Shown: positions 1 to 6,740 of the stretch, piece after piece
Layout of the letters: each line of letters starts with the position of its first letter
Numbering within the stretch: position 1 is the first letter of the stretch
Assembly (NCBI GenBank): GCA_046765875.1
Contig: JBKPSJ010000064.1
Coordinates: forward strand, 1-7,734
Reading direction: 5' to 3'
Source: DASRHY01 sp046765875
GTDB lineage: Bacteria > Actinomycetota > Actinomycetes > Propionibacteriales > Kribbellaceae
DNA: 7,734 nucleotides
Notes under the pieces: model-generated
Told to the model about the DNA's origin: nothing
Databases searched by the model: none
Seen by the model: only the letters and a program-made list of their open reading frames with translations
Made by a program: the position numbers and the translations under genes

Positions 1-816
1 GTCAACGACCCCGTGACGGCTTGGCTCGCCGCGACACTCGGCCTGGGGTACATCGTGCTCGGCCTGGCAACCGCTCCCCGGATGCTACGCCTGCACGGCC
101 GCTGGACCCGGGTACTCCTCGCCCCTACCGCGAGCGCCACGCTCGCGCTGCGGGTCCGGCAACTGTCCGAGAGCCGCTCGGACGTGGTCGATGCCCAGGC
201 CGCGGAACTGCGCCGGATCGAGCGGGACCTGCATGACGGCGCACAGGCGCGGCTCGTCGCCATGGGCATGAACCTCGGTGCCGCCGAGAAGCTGGTCGAG
301 GAGAACCCGGCGGCCGCCAAGGCGCTGCTCGCCGAGGTACGGGAGGCCTCCGCGAAGGCGCTCAGCGAACTTCGCGACCTGGTCCGCGGCATCCACCCGC
401 CGGTGCTGGCCGACCGCGGCCTGGCCGACGCGATCCGCGCCCTGGCCTTGGACGGCCCGCTGCCCACCGAGGTCACGACGGATCTGCCCGGCCGGCTGCC
501 GCTGCCGGTGGAGTCGGCGGGCTACTTCGCCGTGTCCGAGGCGCTGGCCAACGCGACGAAACACTCCGGTGCCCGAAGAGTCTGGATCGACCTGCGGTAC
601 GAGACCGGGCGGCTGCTGATGAGCGTGACCGACGACGGGCACGGCGGCGCCGACCCGTCCCGCGGTACCGGGCTGCTCGGCATCGAGCGACGACTCGCTA
701 CATTCGACGGAGTGCTCGCCCTGAACAGTCCACCGGGTGGCCCGACCATGGTCATGATGGAGCTGCCGTGCGCATTGTCCTCGCCGAGGACCTCTTCCTC
801 CTCAGAGACGGGCTGA
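1..816 (+). CDS. Sensor histidine kinase, NarL/HPK7 family (5'-truncated by window edge)
   Basis: Membrane sensor kinase that would autophosphorylate on His and pass the phosphate to the regulator encoded next door. The frame is open from base 1, so the start lies upstream; an in-frame GTG at 13 is internal. Numbering from that GTG: a hydrophobic stretch at about 4-22 is probably the last membrane segment of an N-terminal sensor region, followed by a linker, then a HisKA_3 dimerisation helix with the phospho-acceptor H74 in RRIERDLHDGAQARL. The HATPase domain has the N-box SEALANATKH (N180), G1 box DDGHGG (207-212) and G2 box GTGLLGIERR (218-227). The last 16 residues (Ser/Thr-rich) are encoded within the 49 nt shared with the regulator gene. 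The kinase core is certain from its motifs. The signal sensed is unknown because the sensor part is outside the window. Confidence 0.93.
   Translation, partial: VNDPVTAWLAATLGLGYIVLGLATAPRMLRLHGRWTRVLLAPTASATLALRVRQLSESRSDVVDAQAAELRRIERDLHDGAQARLVAMGMNLGAAEKLVEENPAAAKALLAEVREASAKALSELRDLVRGIHPPVLADRGLADAIRALALDGPLPTEVTTDLPGRLPLPVESAGYFAVSEALANATKHSGARRVWIDLRYETGRLLMSVTDDGHGGADPSRGTGLLGIERRLATFDGVLALNSPPGGPTMVMMELPCALSSPRTSSSSETG
759..762 (+). promoter_or_regulatory. Ribosome binding site GGAG for the first response regulator
   Basis: GGAG lies five bases before the GTG at 768, inside the kinase coding sequence. It supports GTG 768 as the regulator start even though this makes the two genes overlap by 49 nt. 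The protein starting there begins with the canonical receiver beta-1 strand, MRIVLAED. Confidence 0.55.
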
Positions 817-1406
817 TCCGGCTGCTCGAGGCGTACGGCTTCGAGATCGTCGCCGCCGTCGACAACGCGCCCGAACTGCTTCGCGCGCTGGTCGGCGAGC
901 GTCCCGACGTCGCGATCGTGGACGTGCGGCTGCCGCCGACGTTCACCGACGAGGGGCTCCAGGCCGCACTGCGAGCCCGCCAGCGGGTGCCGGGCCTGCC
1001 GGTGCTGGTGCTGTCCCAGTACGTCGAGCAGCTCTATGCGCGCGAGTTGCTCGCCGACGGGTCGGGCGGCGTCGGGTACCTGCTCAAGGACCGCGTGTCC
1101 AACGCCGACCAGTTCCTCGACGCGCTGCGCCGGGTCGCGTCCGGCGGTACCGCGATGGACCCCGAGGTCATCGCCAAGCTGCTGGTCCGCAACGCCACGC
1201 CGCTGAGCAGGCTGACCGACCGCGAACGAGAGGTGCTCGAGCTGATGGCCGAGGGCCGGTCCAACACCGCCATCGCCCAGCGGCTCCACGTCAGCGACGG
1301 CGCGGTCGCGAAGCACACCACCAGCATCTTCGCCAAGCTGGACCTGCCGCCGTCCGACGACGACAACCGCCGGGTGCTCGCCGTACTCACGTACCTCAAC
1401 GGCTGA
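768..1406 (+). CDS. Response regulator, NarL/FixJ (LuxR-type HTH) family
   Basis: DNA-binding transcription regulator, presumably phosphorylated by the kinase encoded just upstream. It has 212 residues, the usual length. The receiver domain (about 1-120) shows acidic pocket E7/D8, phospho-acceptor D52 in VAIVDVRLP, the switch Ser S83 and conserved K107 in YLLKDR. The C-terminal LuxR HTH (about 147-206) contains LTDREREVLELMAEG and a recognition-helix region around VSDGAVAKHTTSIFAKL. The start is GTG with a GGAG five bases ahead. The gene overlaps the kinase, so the two are co-transcribed and probably translationally coupled. Its stop (1404-1406) is 2 bp from the stop of the convergent permease gene, so read-through would be antisense to the transporter operon. 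Target genes cannot be deduced. Confidence 0.95.
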   Translation: MRIVLAEDLFLLRDGLIRLLEAYGFEIVAAVDNAPELLRALVGERPDVAIVDVRLPPTFTDEGLQAALRARQRVPGLPVLVLSQYVEQLYARELLADGSGGVGYLLKDRVSNADQFLDALRRVASGGTAMDPEVIAKLLVRNATPLSRLTDREREVLELMAEGRSNTAIAQRLHVSDGAVAKHTTSIFAKLDLPPSDDDNRRVLAVLTYLNG

Positions 1407-1408
1407 CC

Positions 1409-2206
1409 TCAGGCGTCGCGGAGCCGGAAGGCCACGGCCCCGGCGATGGCCGAGCCCGCGGCGTACAGGGCCATGACGCCGAGGCCGCGCCACGGTGAGA
1501 TCGACAGCGTCTCCAGCCGGAGGGTTGCCTGAATGGCCAGGCCGGCGGTCATCGGTGAGACCTGCTCGATCCACTCGCGCCAGCGCGGTTGTGTGATGGC
1601 GATGGTGAGGATCGGTGCGATGTAGAGCAGACCGAGTACGAGCGTCACCGTGCCACCGGTGTGCCGTACGACGAAGCCGATGCCGAGGGCAACGATCGCG
1701 ACCAGGCCGAGGTACAGCACCGTCCCGCCATAGGCTCGTAGCGTCGACCCGTCGCCCAGCGACAGCGCCGGGTAGCCCGCGCGCGGGATGAATCCGTTGC
1801 GCGCAAGGATTTCCCGCCCCGCGACCAGCGACAGAGCGACGCTGACCACCGCGGCCAGCAGGACGACGGAGACGACTACCGCGGCCTTGGCTACCAGTAC
1901 GGTGAGCCGGCGCGGGCACGCAGCCAAGGTGGTACGGATCATTCCGGCGTCGTACTCCGAGGTGATCGCGAGCACTGCGAGCACGACCACCGCGGCCTGT
2001 CCGAGGTATACCCCGGACAGGCTGAGCCGGGTCAGGTCGAAGTCGCACGACCGGTCCGCGCGGTCGCAGTCCGGCGGCGTCAGATCCCAGCTGACGAACG
2101 CGCCGATCGCGGCCGTCAGCAGCGCCACGCAGAGCAGGATCCAGCCGGTGCTCTGGACCGTCCGCAGCTTGGTCCACTCGGCGCGCAGTGCTCGCAGGAC
2201 AAGCAT
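1409..2206 (-). CDS. ABC-2 type transporter permease (second permease of the operon)
   Basis: Integral membrane subunit of an ABC exporter, working with the ATPase encoded at the head of this operon. It has 265 residues from ATG 2206, with about six membrane spans: 22-40, 63-83, 104-128, 162-180, 185-205 and 242-260. It is clearly paralogous to the neighbouring permease: both begin with a short amphipathic segment containing EWTK(L/F)R(T/S)V(Q/R)ST and carry EY(D/R)(A/T)G(M/L)IRTTLAA after the second span, a typical actinobacterial ABC-2 pattern. Here the first outside loop is short (about 41-62) and has two Cys, C47 and C54, that could form a disulfide. The start codon overlaps the upstream stop in the sequence GTGATG; starting at the GTG (2209) would add one residue. 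A further upstream start would put a proline/arginine-rich tail before the conserved N-terminus and is unlikely. Confidence 0.9.
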   Translation of the reverse strand: MLVLRALRAEWTKLRTVQSTGWILLCVALLTAAIGAFVSWDLTPPDCDRADRSCDFDLTRLSLSGVYLGQAAVVVLAVLAITSEYDAGMIRTTLAACPRRLTVLVAKAAVVVSVVLLAAVVSVALSLVAGREILARNGFIPRAGYPALSLGDGSTLRAYGGTVLYLGLVAIVALGIGFVVRHTGGTVTLVLGLLYIAPILTIAITQPRWREWIEQVSPMTAGLAIQATLRLETLSISPWRGLGVMALYAAGSAIAGAVAFRLRDA

Positions 2207-3618
2207 CACGCGTCCCGGCGGCTGAGCTGCCATTGCGCCAGGCCCAGCGCGGCAATGGCGTACAGGACCATCACGCTCAGCCCTGCCCACGGTCCGATCA
2301 CCTGGCCGTTCGTGATCGCCTGCTGTACGGCGAGGCCGGCGATGGGCGTGAGCCGGCTGACCCAGATGTCGGCGTCGGGCGAGATGACCGGCGCGACGAT
2401 CTGCGGAATCACGACGAGCGCGATGACGAACACGATCGCCCCTGTGGTTCGCCGCCGGATCACTGCTATGCCGAGGCTGAACAGCGCGAGCAAGGCCATG
2501 AAGGCGGCCGTGCCGAACACCGCGCGCAGCACCGGTCCATCGGTCAGCGAGACGTGTGGGTACGCCGGAGGGTTGTAGCCGCCGCCATGCAGCCCTGGTT
2601 GCGCAAGGGAGAAGGCCGCGACCGACGCGACCAGCCCGGTGACGAATACGGTCCCGGCGAGTACGACCGCCTTCGCGGCGAGCACGTTGCCGCGGCGCGG
2701 GCCGGCCGCCAGGGTGGTGCGGATCAGCCCGGTGCGGTACTCGGCCGTCATGAACAGCACCCCGAGCGCGATCACCGCGATCATCCCGAGCCGGACGCCG
2801 AACAGGCTGAGCATGACCACGTCGTCGTCACCGGGGGAGCGCCAGCTTGCGATGCCGTACCCGGCGATGTCACCGGATCCGGTGATCGTGAAGGTCCCGC
2901 CCGACCGGGTCATCCCATCGGCCACGCCGAGCGACGGGTTGACCTTCGACGGCTCGGTGGAGATGCTCTGGCCGCTCCAGTCGCCGGCCGGCTGGGTGCC
3001 CGTCACGGTCACGGAGTCGAACACCGCCGATCCGACACTCGACCGGATGGTCACGGCCGTCCCACCGCCGGTCCGCGTGGTCACGTATTGCGGTGCCGAG
3101 GCCACGAACAGCCCGACCTCGGCGTCCCGGGGCAGCGTCACGGTCACGCTGCCCACCGAGCGCCAGGTCTGGCCGTCGGACGATTCGTACCCGGTGATGA
3201 CGTTGCCGGCGCGGGTCAGCTTGAGCCAGCGCGGCATCGCGACAGCGGGACCGGCGAGATCTGTGTCGAAGTTCGCCTGCATCCGGACGCCGTGCTCGGG
3301 CGTCAGCATGACCGCGGCGTACGGCGACCCGGGCGTGATCCCGGCCTTGACGAGCAGGCCGGCCTTCGCCCATTCGCCGCTGTTCCGCTGGCTGACCACC
3401 CGGGCGATGATCGTGCCGTCGCCGGACAGCGGCTTATGCACGACGTACGCCTCGTCGGAGAACCGCGGCTGCTCATTGGCATCGGTCTTCCCGGCCGACG
3501 CTCCGAGCAGTTCGAGCAGCACTGTGACCGCGACAGCCGCGATCAGGCACAGCGCCGTGCTGCGTACCGACCGGAACTTCGTCCACTCGCCGCGCAGGGC
3601 GTGCAGGAACGTGCTCAT
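2206..3618 (-). CDS. ABC-2 type transporter permease with large extracytoplasmic beta-rich insert
   Basis: Membrane subunit of the same exporter, 470 residues, compared with 265 for its paralogue. The N-terminal EWTKFRSVRST segment is followed by one span (about 21-40). A mostly soluble insert of about 220 residues (45-265) follows, then five spans at about 268-291, 312-338, 366-386, 393-413 and 442-462. The second-span motif AEYRTGLIRTTLAAGPRR matches the other permease, which shows that the insert sits in the first external loop. Within the insert, residues 65-175 (GDGTIIARV, WAKAGLLVK, WLKLTRAGNVITGYESSDG, VGLFVAS) look like a DUF1349/concanavalin-type beta-sandwich; this assignment is by eye. 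The insert has no Cys. GGGAGG (3628-3623) sits four bases before ATG 3618, a better spacing than for the overlapping GTG at 3621, so I chose the ATG. Confidence 0.9.
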   Translation of the reverse strand: MSTFLHALRGEWTKFRSVRSTALCLIAAVAVTVLLELLGASAGKTDANEQPRFSDEAYVVHKPLSGDGTIIARVVSQRNSGEWAKAGLLVKAGITPGSPYAAVMLTPEHGVRMQANFDTDLAGPAVAMPRWLKLTRAGNVITGYESSDGQTWRSVGSVTVTLPRDAEVGLFVASAPQYVTTRTGGGTAVTIRSSVGSAVFDSVTVTGTQPAGDWSGQSISTEPSKVNPSLGVADGMTRSGGTFTITGSGDIAGYGIASWRSPGDDDVVMLSLFGVRLGMIAVIALGVLFMTAEYRTGLIRTTLAAGPRRGNVLAAKAVVLAGTVFVTGLVASVAAFSLAQPGLHGGGYNPPAYPHVSLTDGPVLRAVFGTAAFMALLALFSLGIAVIRRRTTGAIVFVIALVVIPQIVAPVISPDADIWVSRLTPIAGLAVQQAITNGQVIGPWAGLSVMVLYAIAALGLAQWQLSRRDA

Positions 3619-4544
3619 CACGCCTCCCGCGGCCGCGCGTGGGCGGCGAACTCGACCGCGTCCCGGGTCAGGTCCATGTAGGCCTCCTCGAGCGAGGCCC
3701 GGTGCGCGGCGATCTCGGTGAACGGCAGGCCGTTCTGGTTCAGCAGCTTGATCACGCCCTCGGACGTCAGCCCGGTAACGGTCACCTGGTCGTGGTCGGT
3801 GGCGGCGACCACGGCACCGGCGTTCGCGAACACGGTCATCACCCGGGTCCGGTCCGGCGTACGCAGCACAACCCGGTCCGCGGACGCGGCCGCCAGCAGT
3901 TCGCGAACCGTGGTGTCGGCGATCAGCCGGCCGCGTCCGATCACCACCAGGTGGTCGGCGCTGCCCTCCAGTTCAGCCATCAGGTGGCTGGACACCAGCA
4001 CCGCCCGGCCCTCGGCCGCGAGCGACCGCAGCAGCCCGCGGATCCAGACGATGCCCTCCGGGTCCAGCCCGTTCACCGGCTCGTCGAACAACAGCACCGG
4101 CGGGTCCCCGAGCAACGCGCCGGCGATCCCGAGCCGTTGCCGCATCCCCAGCGAGAACCCGCCGGCCCGGCGTCGTGCCACCTCGGTCAGCCCCACCTGT
4201 TCGAGGACCTCGTCCACCCGCCGGGCCGGCAGGCCGTTGTAGTACGCCATCCAGAGCAGGTGGTCGCGTGCCTTCCGGCCGGGATGTACGGCGCCGGCAT
4301 CGAGCAGGGCGCCGACATGCGTCAGCGGGGTGCTCAGATCCCGGTACCGTTGCCCGCCGACCAGTGCGCTTCCGCCGTCCGGGGCATCCAGCCCGAGGAT
4401 CACCCGCATCGTCGTCGACTTCCCGGCTCCGTTGGGCCCGACGAACCCGGTCACCTGGCCGGGCCGGACCATGAACGACAGGCCGTCCACCGCGACGGTG
4501 GCTCCATACCTCTTGCGCAACTCCCGAACCTCGACGCTCGTCAT
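3618..4544 (-). CDS. ABC transporter ATP-binding protein (ABC-2/drug-export type)
   Basis: Cytoplasmic ATPase that powers the two permeases downstream; first gene of the operon, 308 residues. Walker A GPNGAGKST is at 36-44, the ABC signature FSLGMRQRLGIA at 130-141, Walker B VLLFDEP at 150-156 with catalytic E155, the D-loop NGLDPEG at 158-164 and the switch His H187 in SSHLM. The Q-loop position has Asp (D82 in VGALLDAGAVHPGRKA) instead of Gln; acidic residues here are common in the BcrA/drug-export ATPases of actinobacteria. After about residue 220 a C-terminal accessory domain ends in ASLEEAYMDLT, typical of this group. The ATG has no good Shine-Dalgarno sequence, but a TANNNT box lies eight bases upstream, suggesting a leaderless message. 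The substrate is unknown; antibiotic or peptide export is the usual role of such operons, but that is inference. Confidence 0.95.
   Translation of the reverse strand: MTSVEVRELRKRYGATVAVDGLSFMVRPGQVTGFVGPNGAGKSTTMRVILGLDAPDGGSALVGGQRYRDLSTPLTHVGALLDAGAVHPGRKARDHLLWMAYYNGLPARRVDEVLEQVGLTEVARRRAGGFSLGMRQRLGIAGALLGDPPVLLFDEPVNGLDPEGIVWIRGLLRSLAAEGRAVLVSSHLMAELEGSADHLVVIGRGRLIADTTVRELLAAASADRVVLRTPDRTRVMTVFANAGAVVAATDHDQVTVTGLTSEGVIKLLNQNGLPFTEIAAHRASLEEAYMDLTRDAVEFAAHARPREA
3623..3628 (-). promoter_or_regulatory. Ribosome binding site GGGAGG for the insert-bearing permease
   Basis: On the minus strand GGGAGG ends four bases before ATG 3618 but only one base before the alternative GTG 3621. It therefore favours the ATG, which overlaps the ATPase stop by one base (TGATG). 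The site lies inside the ATPase coding sequence, as expected for coupled translation. Confidence 0.6.
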
Positions 4545-4594
4545 GTCCCGAAACGCTACGGACGCGCGGGCCCGCCGTCGTCACGCAGCGGGAC
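4545..4594. promoter_or_regulatory. Long imperfect dyad in the divergent promoter region, candidate regulator operator
   Basis: The ends are perfect inverted copies, GTCCCG (4545-4550) and CGGGAC (4589-4594). The similarity runs inward: GTCCCGAAACGCTACG on the plus strand versus GTCCCGCTGCGTGACG on the minus strand, 11 of 16 bases alike. In the centre is the perfect 10-bp palindrome GCGGGCCCGC (4566-4575). The dyad covers the proposed -10 of the ABC operon. This fits an operator for a dimeric regulator such as the LuxR-type regulator encoded at 5820-6488, but binding is inferred only from position and symmetry. Confidence 0.35.
4553..4558 (-). promoter_or_regulatory. Candidate -10 box of the ABC operon promoter (TAGCGT)
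   Basis: On the minus strand TAGCGT fits the actinobacterial TANNNT -10 pattern and ends eight bases before ATG 4544, so transcription would start at or next to the start codon. No ribosome-binding sequence separates them, which fits a leaderless mRNA. The possible -35 (GTGACG on the minus strand, 4584-4579) is 20 bp away, a poor spacing, so the promoter may need an activator. Confidence 0.45.
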
Positions 4595-4656
4595 GCTCTT
4601 GCATCCCCCATGAGGGCTACGCCGCCCGGGGAACGCGGATCGGCCTGTTGCGGGCT

Positions 4657-4662
4657 GACAAT
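4657..4662 (+). promoter_or_regulatory. Candidate -10 box for the second histidine kinase (GACAAT)
   Basis: GACAAT ends six bases before GTG 4669, the spacing expected of a leaderless actinobacterial promoter. It matches the -10 consensus at the two key positions (A2, T6) but lacks the first T. No Shine-Dalgarno sequence precedes the GTG. No clear -35 was found. Confidence 0.3.
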
Positions 4663-4668
4663 GGTGTC

Positions 4669-5823
4669 GTGAGTCAGGCCCGCGAGCTGGTCGCGAGGAG
4701 CACGCGCTGGATCGGCGGTACCCGCGACGTGATGTTCGTCGTCACCGTCGTCCTTGTCGTGCTCGCGATCGTGGAGGCCGGCAACCGGGGCCGCACCACC
4801 GGGGCCGACGTGGGTACCGCGATCCTGCTCGGGCTGTGGGCCACGGTGCCTGTCGCCTTCCTGCCGGCCCATCCGGTCGCGGCGACGTTGGCCGTCACTA
4901 CGGCCAACGTGGTGCTGATCGGCGGGACCGAGCGGCCGTTCGTCGCCGGTGTGCTGGCCCAGCTGATCGCGTTGCTCTGGCTCGGCCGGACCCAACCGCG
5001 AAGGGTGGCGCTTGCGTTCCTGCTGCCGTTCGTGGTCCTCGCGCTCGGCAGGCCGAGCCCGGGCGAGACAGTACTGCTCGTGCTGTTCGCAGCCGCCGTA
5101 CTCATCGGCGGGGCCGTCCGTGACCGCGGTGACGCGGCCGCTTCCGAACAGGCCAGCCGGGCCACCGCCGACACGCTGCTGGAGCACGCCGCCCGCGGTG
5201 AGCGCGCGCGGATCGCACGCGAGTTGCACGACGTCGTCGCGCACCACATCTCGATGATCGCGGTCCAGGCCGAGACCGCCCGGCTGACAACGCCCGGGAT
5301 GCCGCCCGAAGGCGCGAAATGCTTGCTCGCGATCGGGGACACCGCCCGCTCGGCGCTGACCGAGATGCGGCGGCTGCTCGGCGTGCTCCGCGAGGACGTC
5401 GGTCCCGTCGACCTCGGCGGCGAGCGCAGGCCGCAGCCGGGACTCGAACAGCTCAACGCACTGGTCGACGAGGCCCGCGCATCGGGCGGTGCCGGCACCA
5501 GGCTGATCGTGCAGGGCCGGGTCGTAGCGCTCGACCCAGGCGTGCAGTTGACGGCGTACCGGATCGTTCAGGAGGCCCTCACCAACGCACGCCGGCACGC
5601 ACCGGGCGCCGCGGTCGACGTCGAGCTGGACTACTCATCCGAGGCGCTGCTGGTTCGCGTACGCGACAACGGACCGGGGCCGGACGCCACCGGTGACGGA
5701 CACGGTCTGCTGGGCATGCGCGAGCGGGCAGCCATGGTCGGTGGCACCCTCACCGTCGGCCGGTCGCCCGGCGGCGGCTTCCTGGTCGAGGCCGTACTGC
5801 CGATCCTCGCGGAGGAGCCGTGA
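4669..5823 (+). CDS. Sensor histidine kinase, NarL/HPK7 family, polytopic membrane sensor
   Basis: Complete 384-residue kinase, presumed partner of the regulator with which it overlaps by 4 bp. The N-terminal part (about 20-150) is almost entirely hydrophobic, with roughly five or six membrane spans and very short loops, so the sensing probably occurs in or at the membrane. A short helical linker (152-178) leads into HisKA_3 with phospho-acceptor H187 in RIARELHDVVAHH. The HATPase domain shows N-box QEALTNARRH (N306), G1 DNGPGPD (333-339) and G2 GHGLLGMRER (344-353). I chose GTG 4669 because the hydrophobic sensor region starts shortly after it and a -10-like box precedes it; the frame is open further upstream, but that would run into the ABC gene's promoter and 5' end. 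It is divergent from the exporter operon, a common arrangement when the pair controls the transporter. The signal is unknown. Confidence 0.92.
   Translation: MSQARELVARSTRWIGGTRDVMFVVTVVLVVLAIVEAGNRGRTTGADVGTAILLGLWATVPVAFLPAHPVAATLAVTTANVVLIGGTERPFVAGVLAQLIALLWLGRTQPRRVALAFLLPFVVLALGRPSPGETVLLVLFAAAVLIGGAVRDRGDAAASEQASRATADTLLEHAARGERARIARELHDVVAHHISMIAVQAETARLTTPGMPPEGAKCLLAIGDTARSALTEMRRLLGVLREDVGPVDLGGERRPQPGLEQLNALVDEARASGGAGTRLIVQGRVVALDPGVQLTAYRIVQEALTNARRHAPGAAVDVELDYSSEALLVRVRDNGPGPDATGDGHGLLGMRERAAMVGGTLTVGRSPGGGFLVEAVLPILAEEP
5811..5817 (+). promoter_or_regulatory. Ribosome binding site GGAGGAG for the second response regulator
   Basis: A strong purine-rich site inside the last kinase codons; GGAGG ends four bases before GTG 5820. 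It supports the GTG start that overlaps the kinase stop as GTGA, so translation of kinase and regulator is likely coupled. Confidence 0.65.
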
Positions 5824-6488
5824 TCCGGATCGTCGTGGTCGACGACCAGGAGGTCGTCCGGGCCGGATTCGGCGCGCTGCTGCGCACCCAGCCCGACTTC
5901 GACGTCGTCGGTACGGCGGCCGACGGAGCCACCGCTGTCGAGTTGTGCCGTGAGCTGCGGCCCGATGTAGTTCTGATGGATGTCCGCATGCCGGTCCTGG
6001 ACGGCATCGAGGCAACGCGCCGCATCCTCGCGGAATCAGCGTCCGATGGCTCGCCGCGGATCCTGATGCTCACCACCTTCGATCTCGACGAGCACGTGTA
6101 CGACGCACTTGCGGCCGGAGCGAGCGGCTTCCTGCTCAAGGACGTCACCGCCGAACGTCTCTTCGACGCCGTACGGGTGATCGCCGCCGGCGGCGGGCTG
6201 CTGGCGCCGACCGTGACCCGGCGGCTGATCTCCGAGTTCGCCCGGCAGCGACCACGCGAAACCGTGCGGCCCGTTGCCCTCGGCAACCTCACACCACGCG
6301 AGACCGAGGTGCTCGGCCTGATCGCCGAGGGGCTGACCAACCCCGAGATCGCCGAGCGGCTCGTGGTCTCCGACGAGACCGTGAAGACACACGTCAGCCG
6401 GCTGCTCGGCAAGCTCGGCCTGCGCGACCGCACCCAGGCCGTCATCGCCGCCTACGAGTCGGGCCTCGTCGTACCTGGAACCCGCTAG
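5820..6488 (+). CDS. Response regulator, NarL/FixJ (LuxR-type HTH) family
   Basis: DNA-binding regulator, 222 residues, co-transcribed with the preceding kinase. The receiver domain (1-120) has acidic pocket D8/D9, phospho-acceptor D54 in VVLMDVRMP, T85/T86 at the switch position and K107 in FLLKDV. A linker follows, then the LuxR HTH (about 154-216) with LTPRETEVLGLIAEGLTNPE and the recognition-helix region VSDETVKTHVSRLLGKL. All canonical residues are present, so it should be functional. The most economical target is the divergent exporter operon at 3618-4544 and downstream, through the dyad at 4545-4594; this is inferred from context only. Confidence 0.95.
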   Translation: MIRIVVVDDQEVVRAGFGALLRTQPDFDVVGTAADGATAVELCRELRPDVVLMDVRMPVLDGIEATRRILAESASDGSPRILMLTTFDLDEHVYDALAAGASGFLLKDVTAERLFDAVRVIAAGGGLLAPTVTRRLISEFARQRPRETVRPVALGNLTPRETEVLGLIAEGLTNPEIAERLVVSDETVKTHVSRLLGKLGLRDRTQAVIAAYESGLVVPGTR

Positions 6489-6662
6489 CCGTACCGTTGC
6501 GGGAATGCGGATCAGCGCGCGCAGCGACGCTTCCAGCAACTCCAGGCTCTGCCCACCAACCGCACCAAGCGCACCCGCGCCTGCAAGTTCCTCGTCCAAG
6601 ACGTCACTCAACGCGTCCAACGCCGCCCCCATCGGAGCCCTCTGCACTCGACGCACGCGAAA

Positions 6663-6703
6663 CGCCTGGCCGTTCGGCCAAGACTTGGTCGTTCGGCCAG
6701 GCG
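6663..6703. repeat. 41-bp dyad made of two near-identical 14-bp palindromes
   Basis: Two copies of TGG(C/T)CGTTCGGCCA lie at 6667-6680 and 6686-6699, 19 bp apart start to start and differing at one base. Each copy is itself an inverted repeat (TGGCCG / CGGCCA around TT). The whole block is also a dyad: CGCCTGGCCG (6663-6672) pairs perfectly with CGGCCAGGCG (6694-6703), and most of the interior also pairs across a one-base centre. As DNA it looks like a pair of operator sites for a dimeric repressor; as RNA it would form a strong stem or two small hairpins. No T-run follows on the plus strand, so a classical terminator is less likely, though a U-less actinobacterial terminator after the regulator gene is possible. 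Confidence 0.7.
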
Positions 6704-6740
6704 ATTCACACGCGGGTCTCCGAAGGCCGGGCCGCGAGGG

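Noticed and set aside
1403..1412. CTGACCTCAG palindrome at the convergent stop codons
   Set aside because: A 4-bp arm with a 2-base centre is expected by chance and cannot form a useful hairpin.
2188..3681. Long plus-strand open frame opposite the insert-bearing permease
   Set aside because: Its product is Arg/Gly/Asp/His-rich low-complexity sequence typical of the antisense of GC-rich coding DNA, while the minus strand encodes a clear membrane permease.
4610..4672. Twenty-codon upstream frame (ATG 4610 to TGA 4670-4672) whose stop overlaps the kinase GTG as GTGA
   Set aside because: No ribosome site precedes it, it has no recognisable leader-peptide features, and the promoter-like box at 4657 would place the transcript start after it.
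3973..5598. Long minus-strand open frame across the ATPase promoter region and the second kinase
   Set aside because: It crosses two well-supported genes in another frame and has Arg/Gly/Pro-rich composition with no domain; part of it is an out-of-frame version of the ATPase.
6481..6503. CCCGC ... GCGGG inverted repeat spanning the second regulator's stop codon
   Set aside because: Only a 5-bp stem with a 13-base loop and no T-run; too weak to call a terminator.
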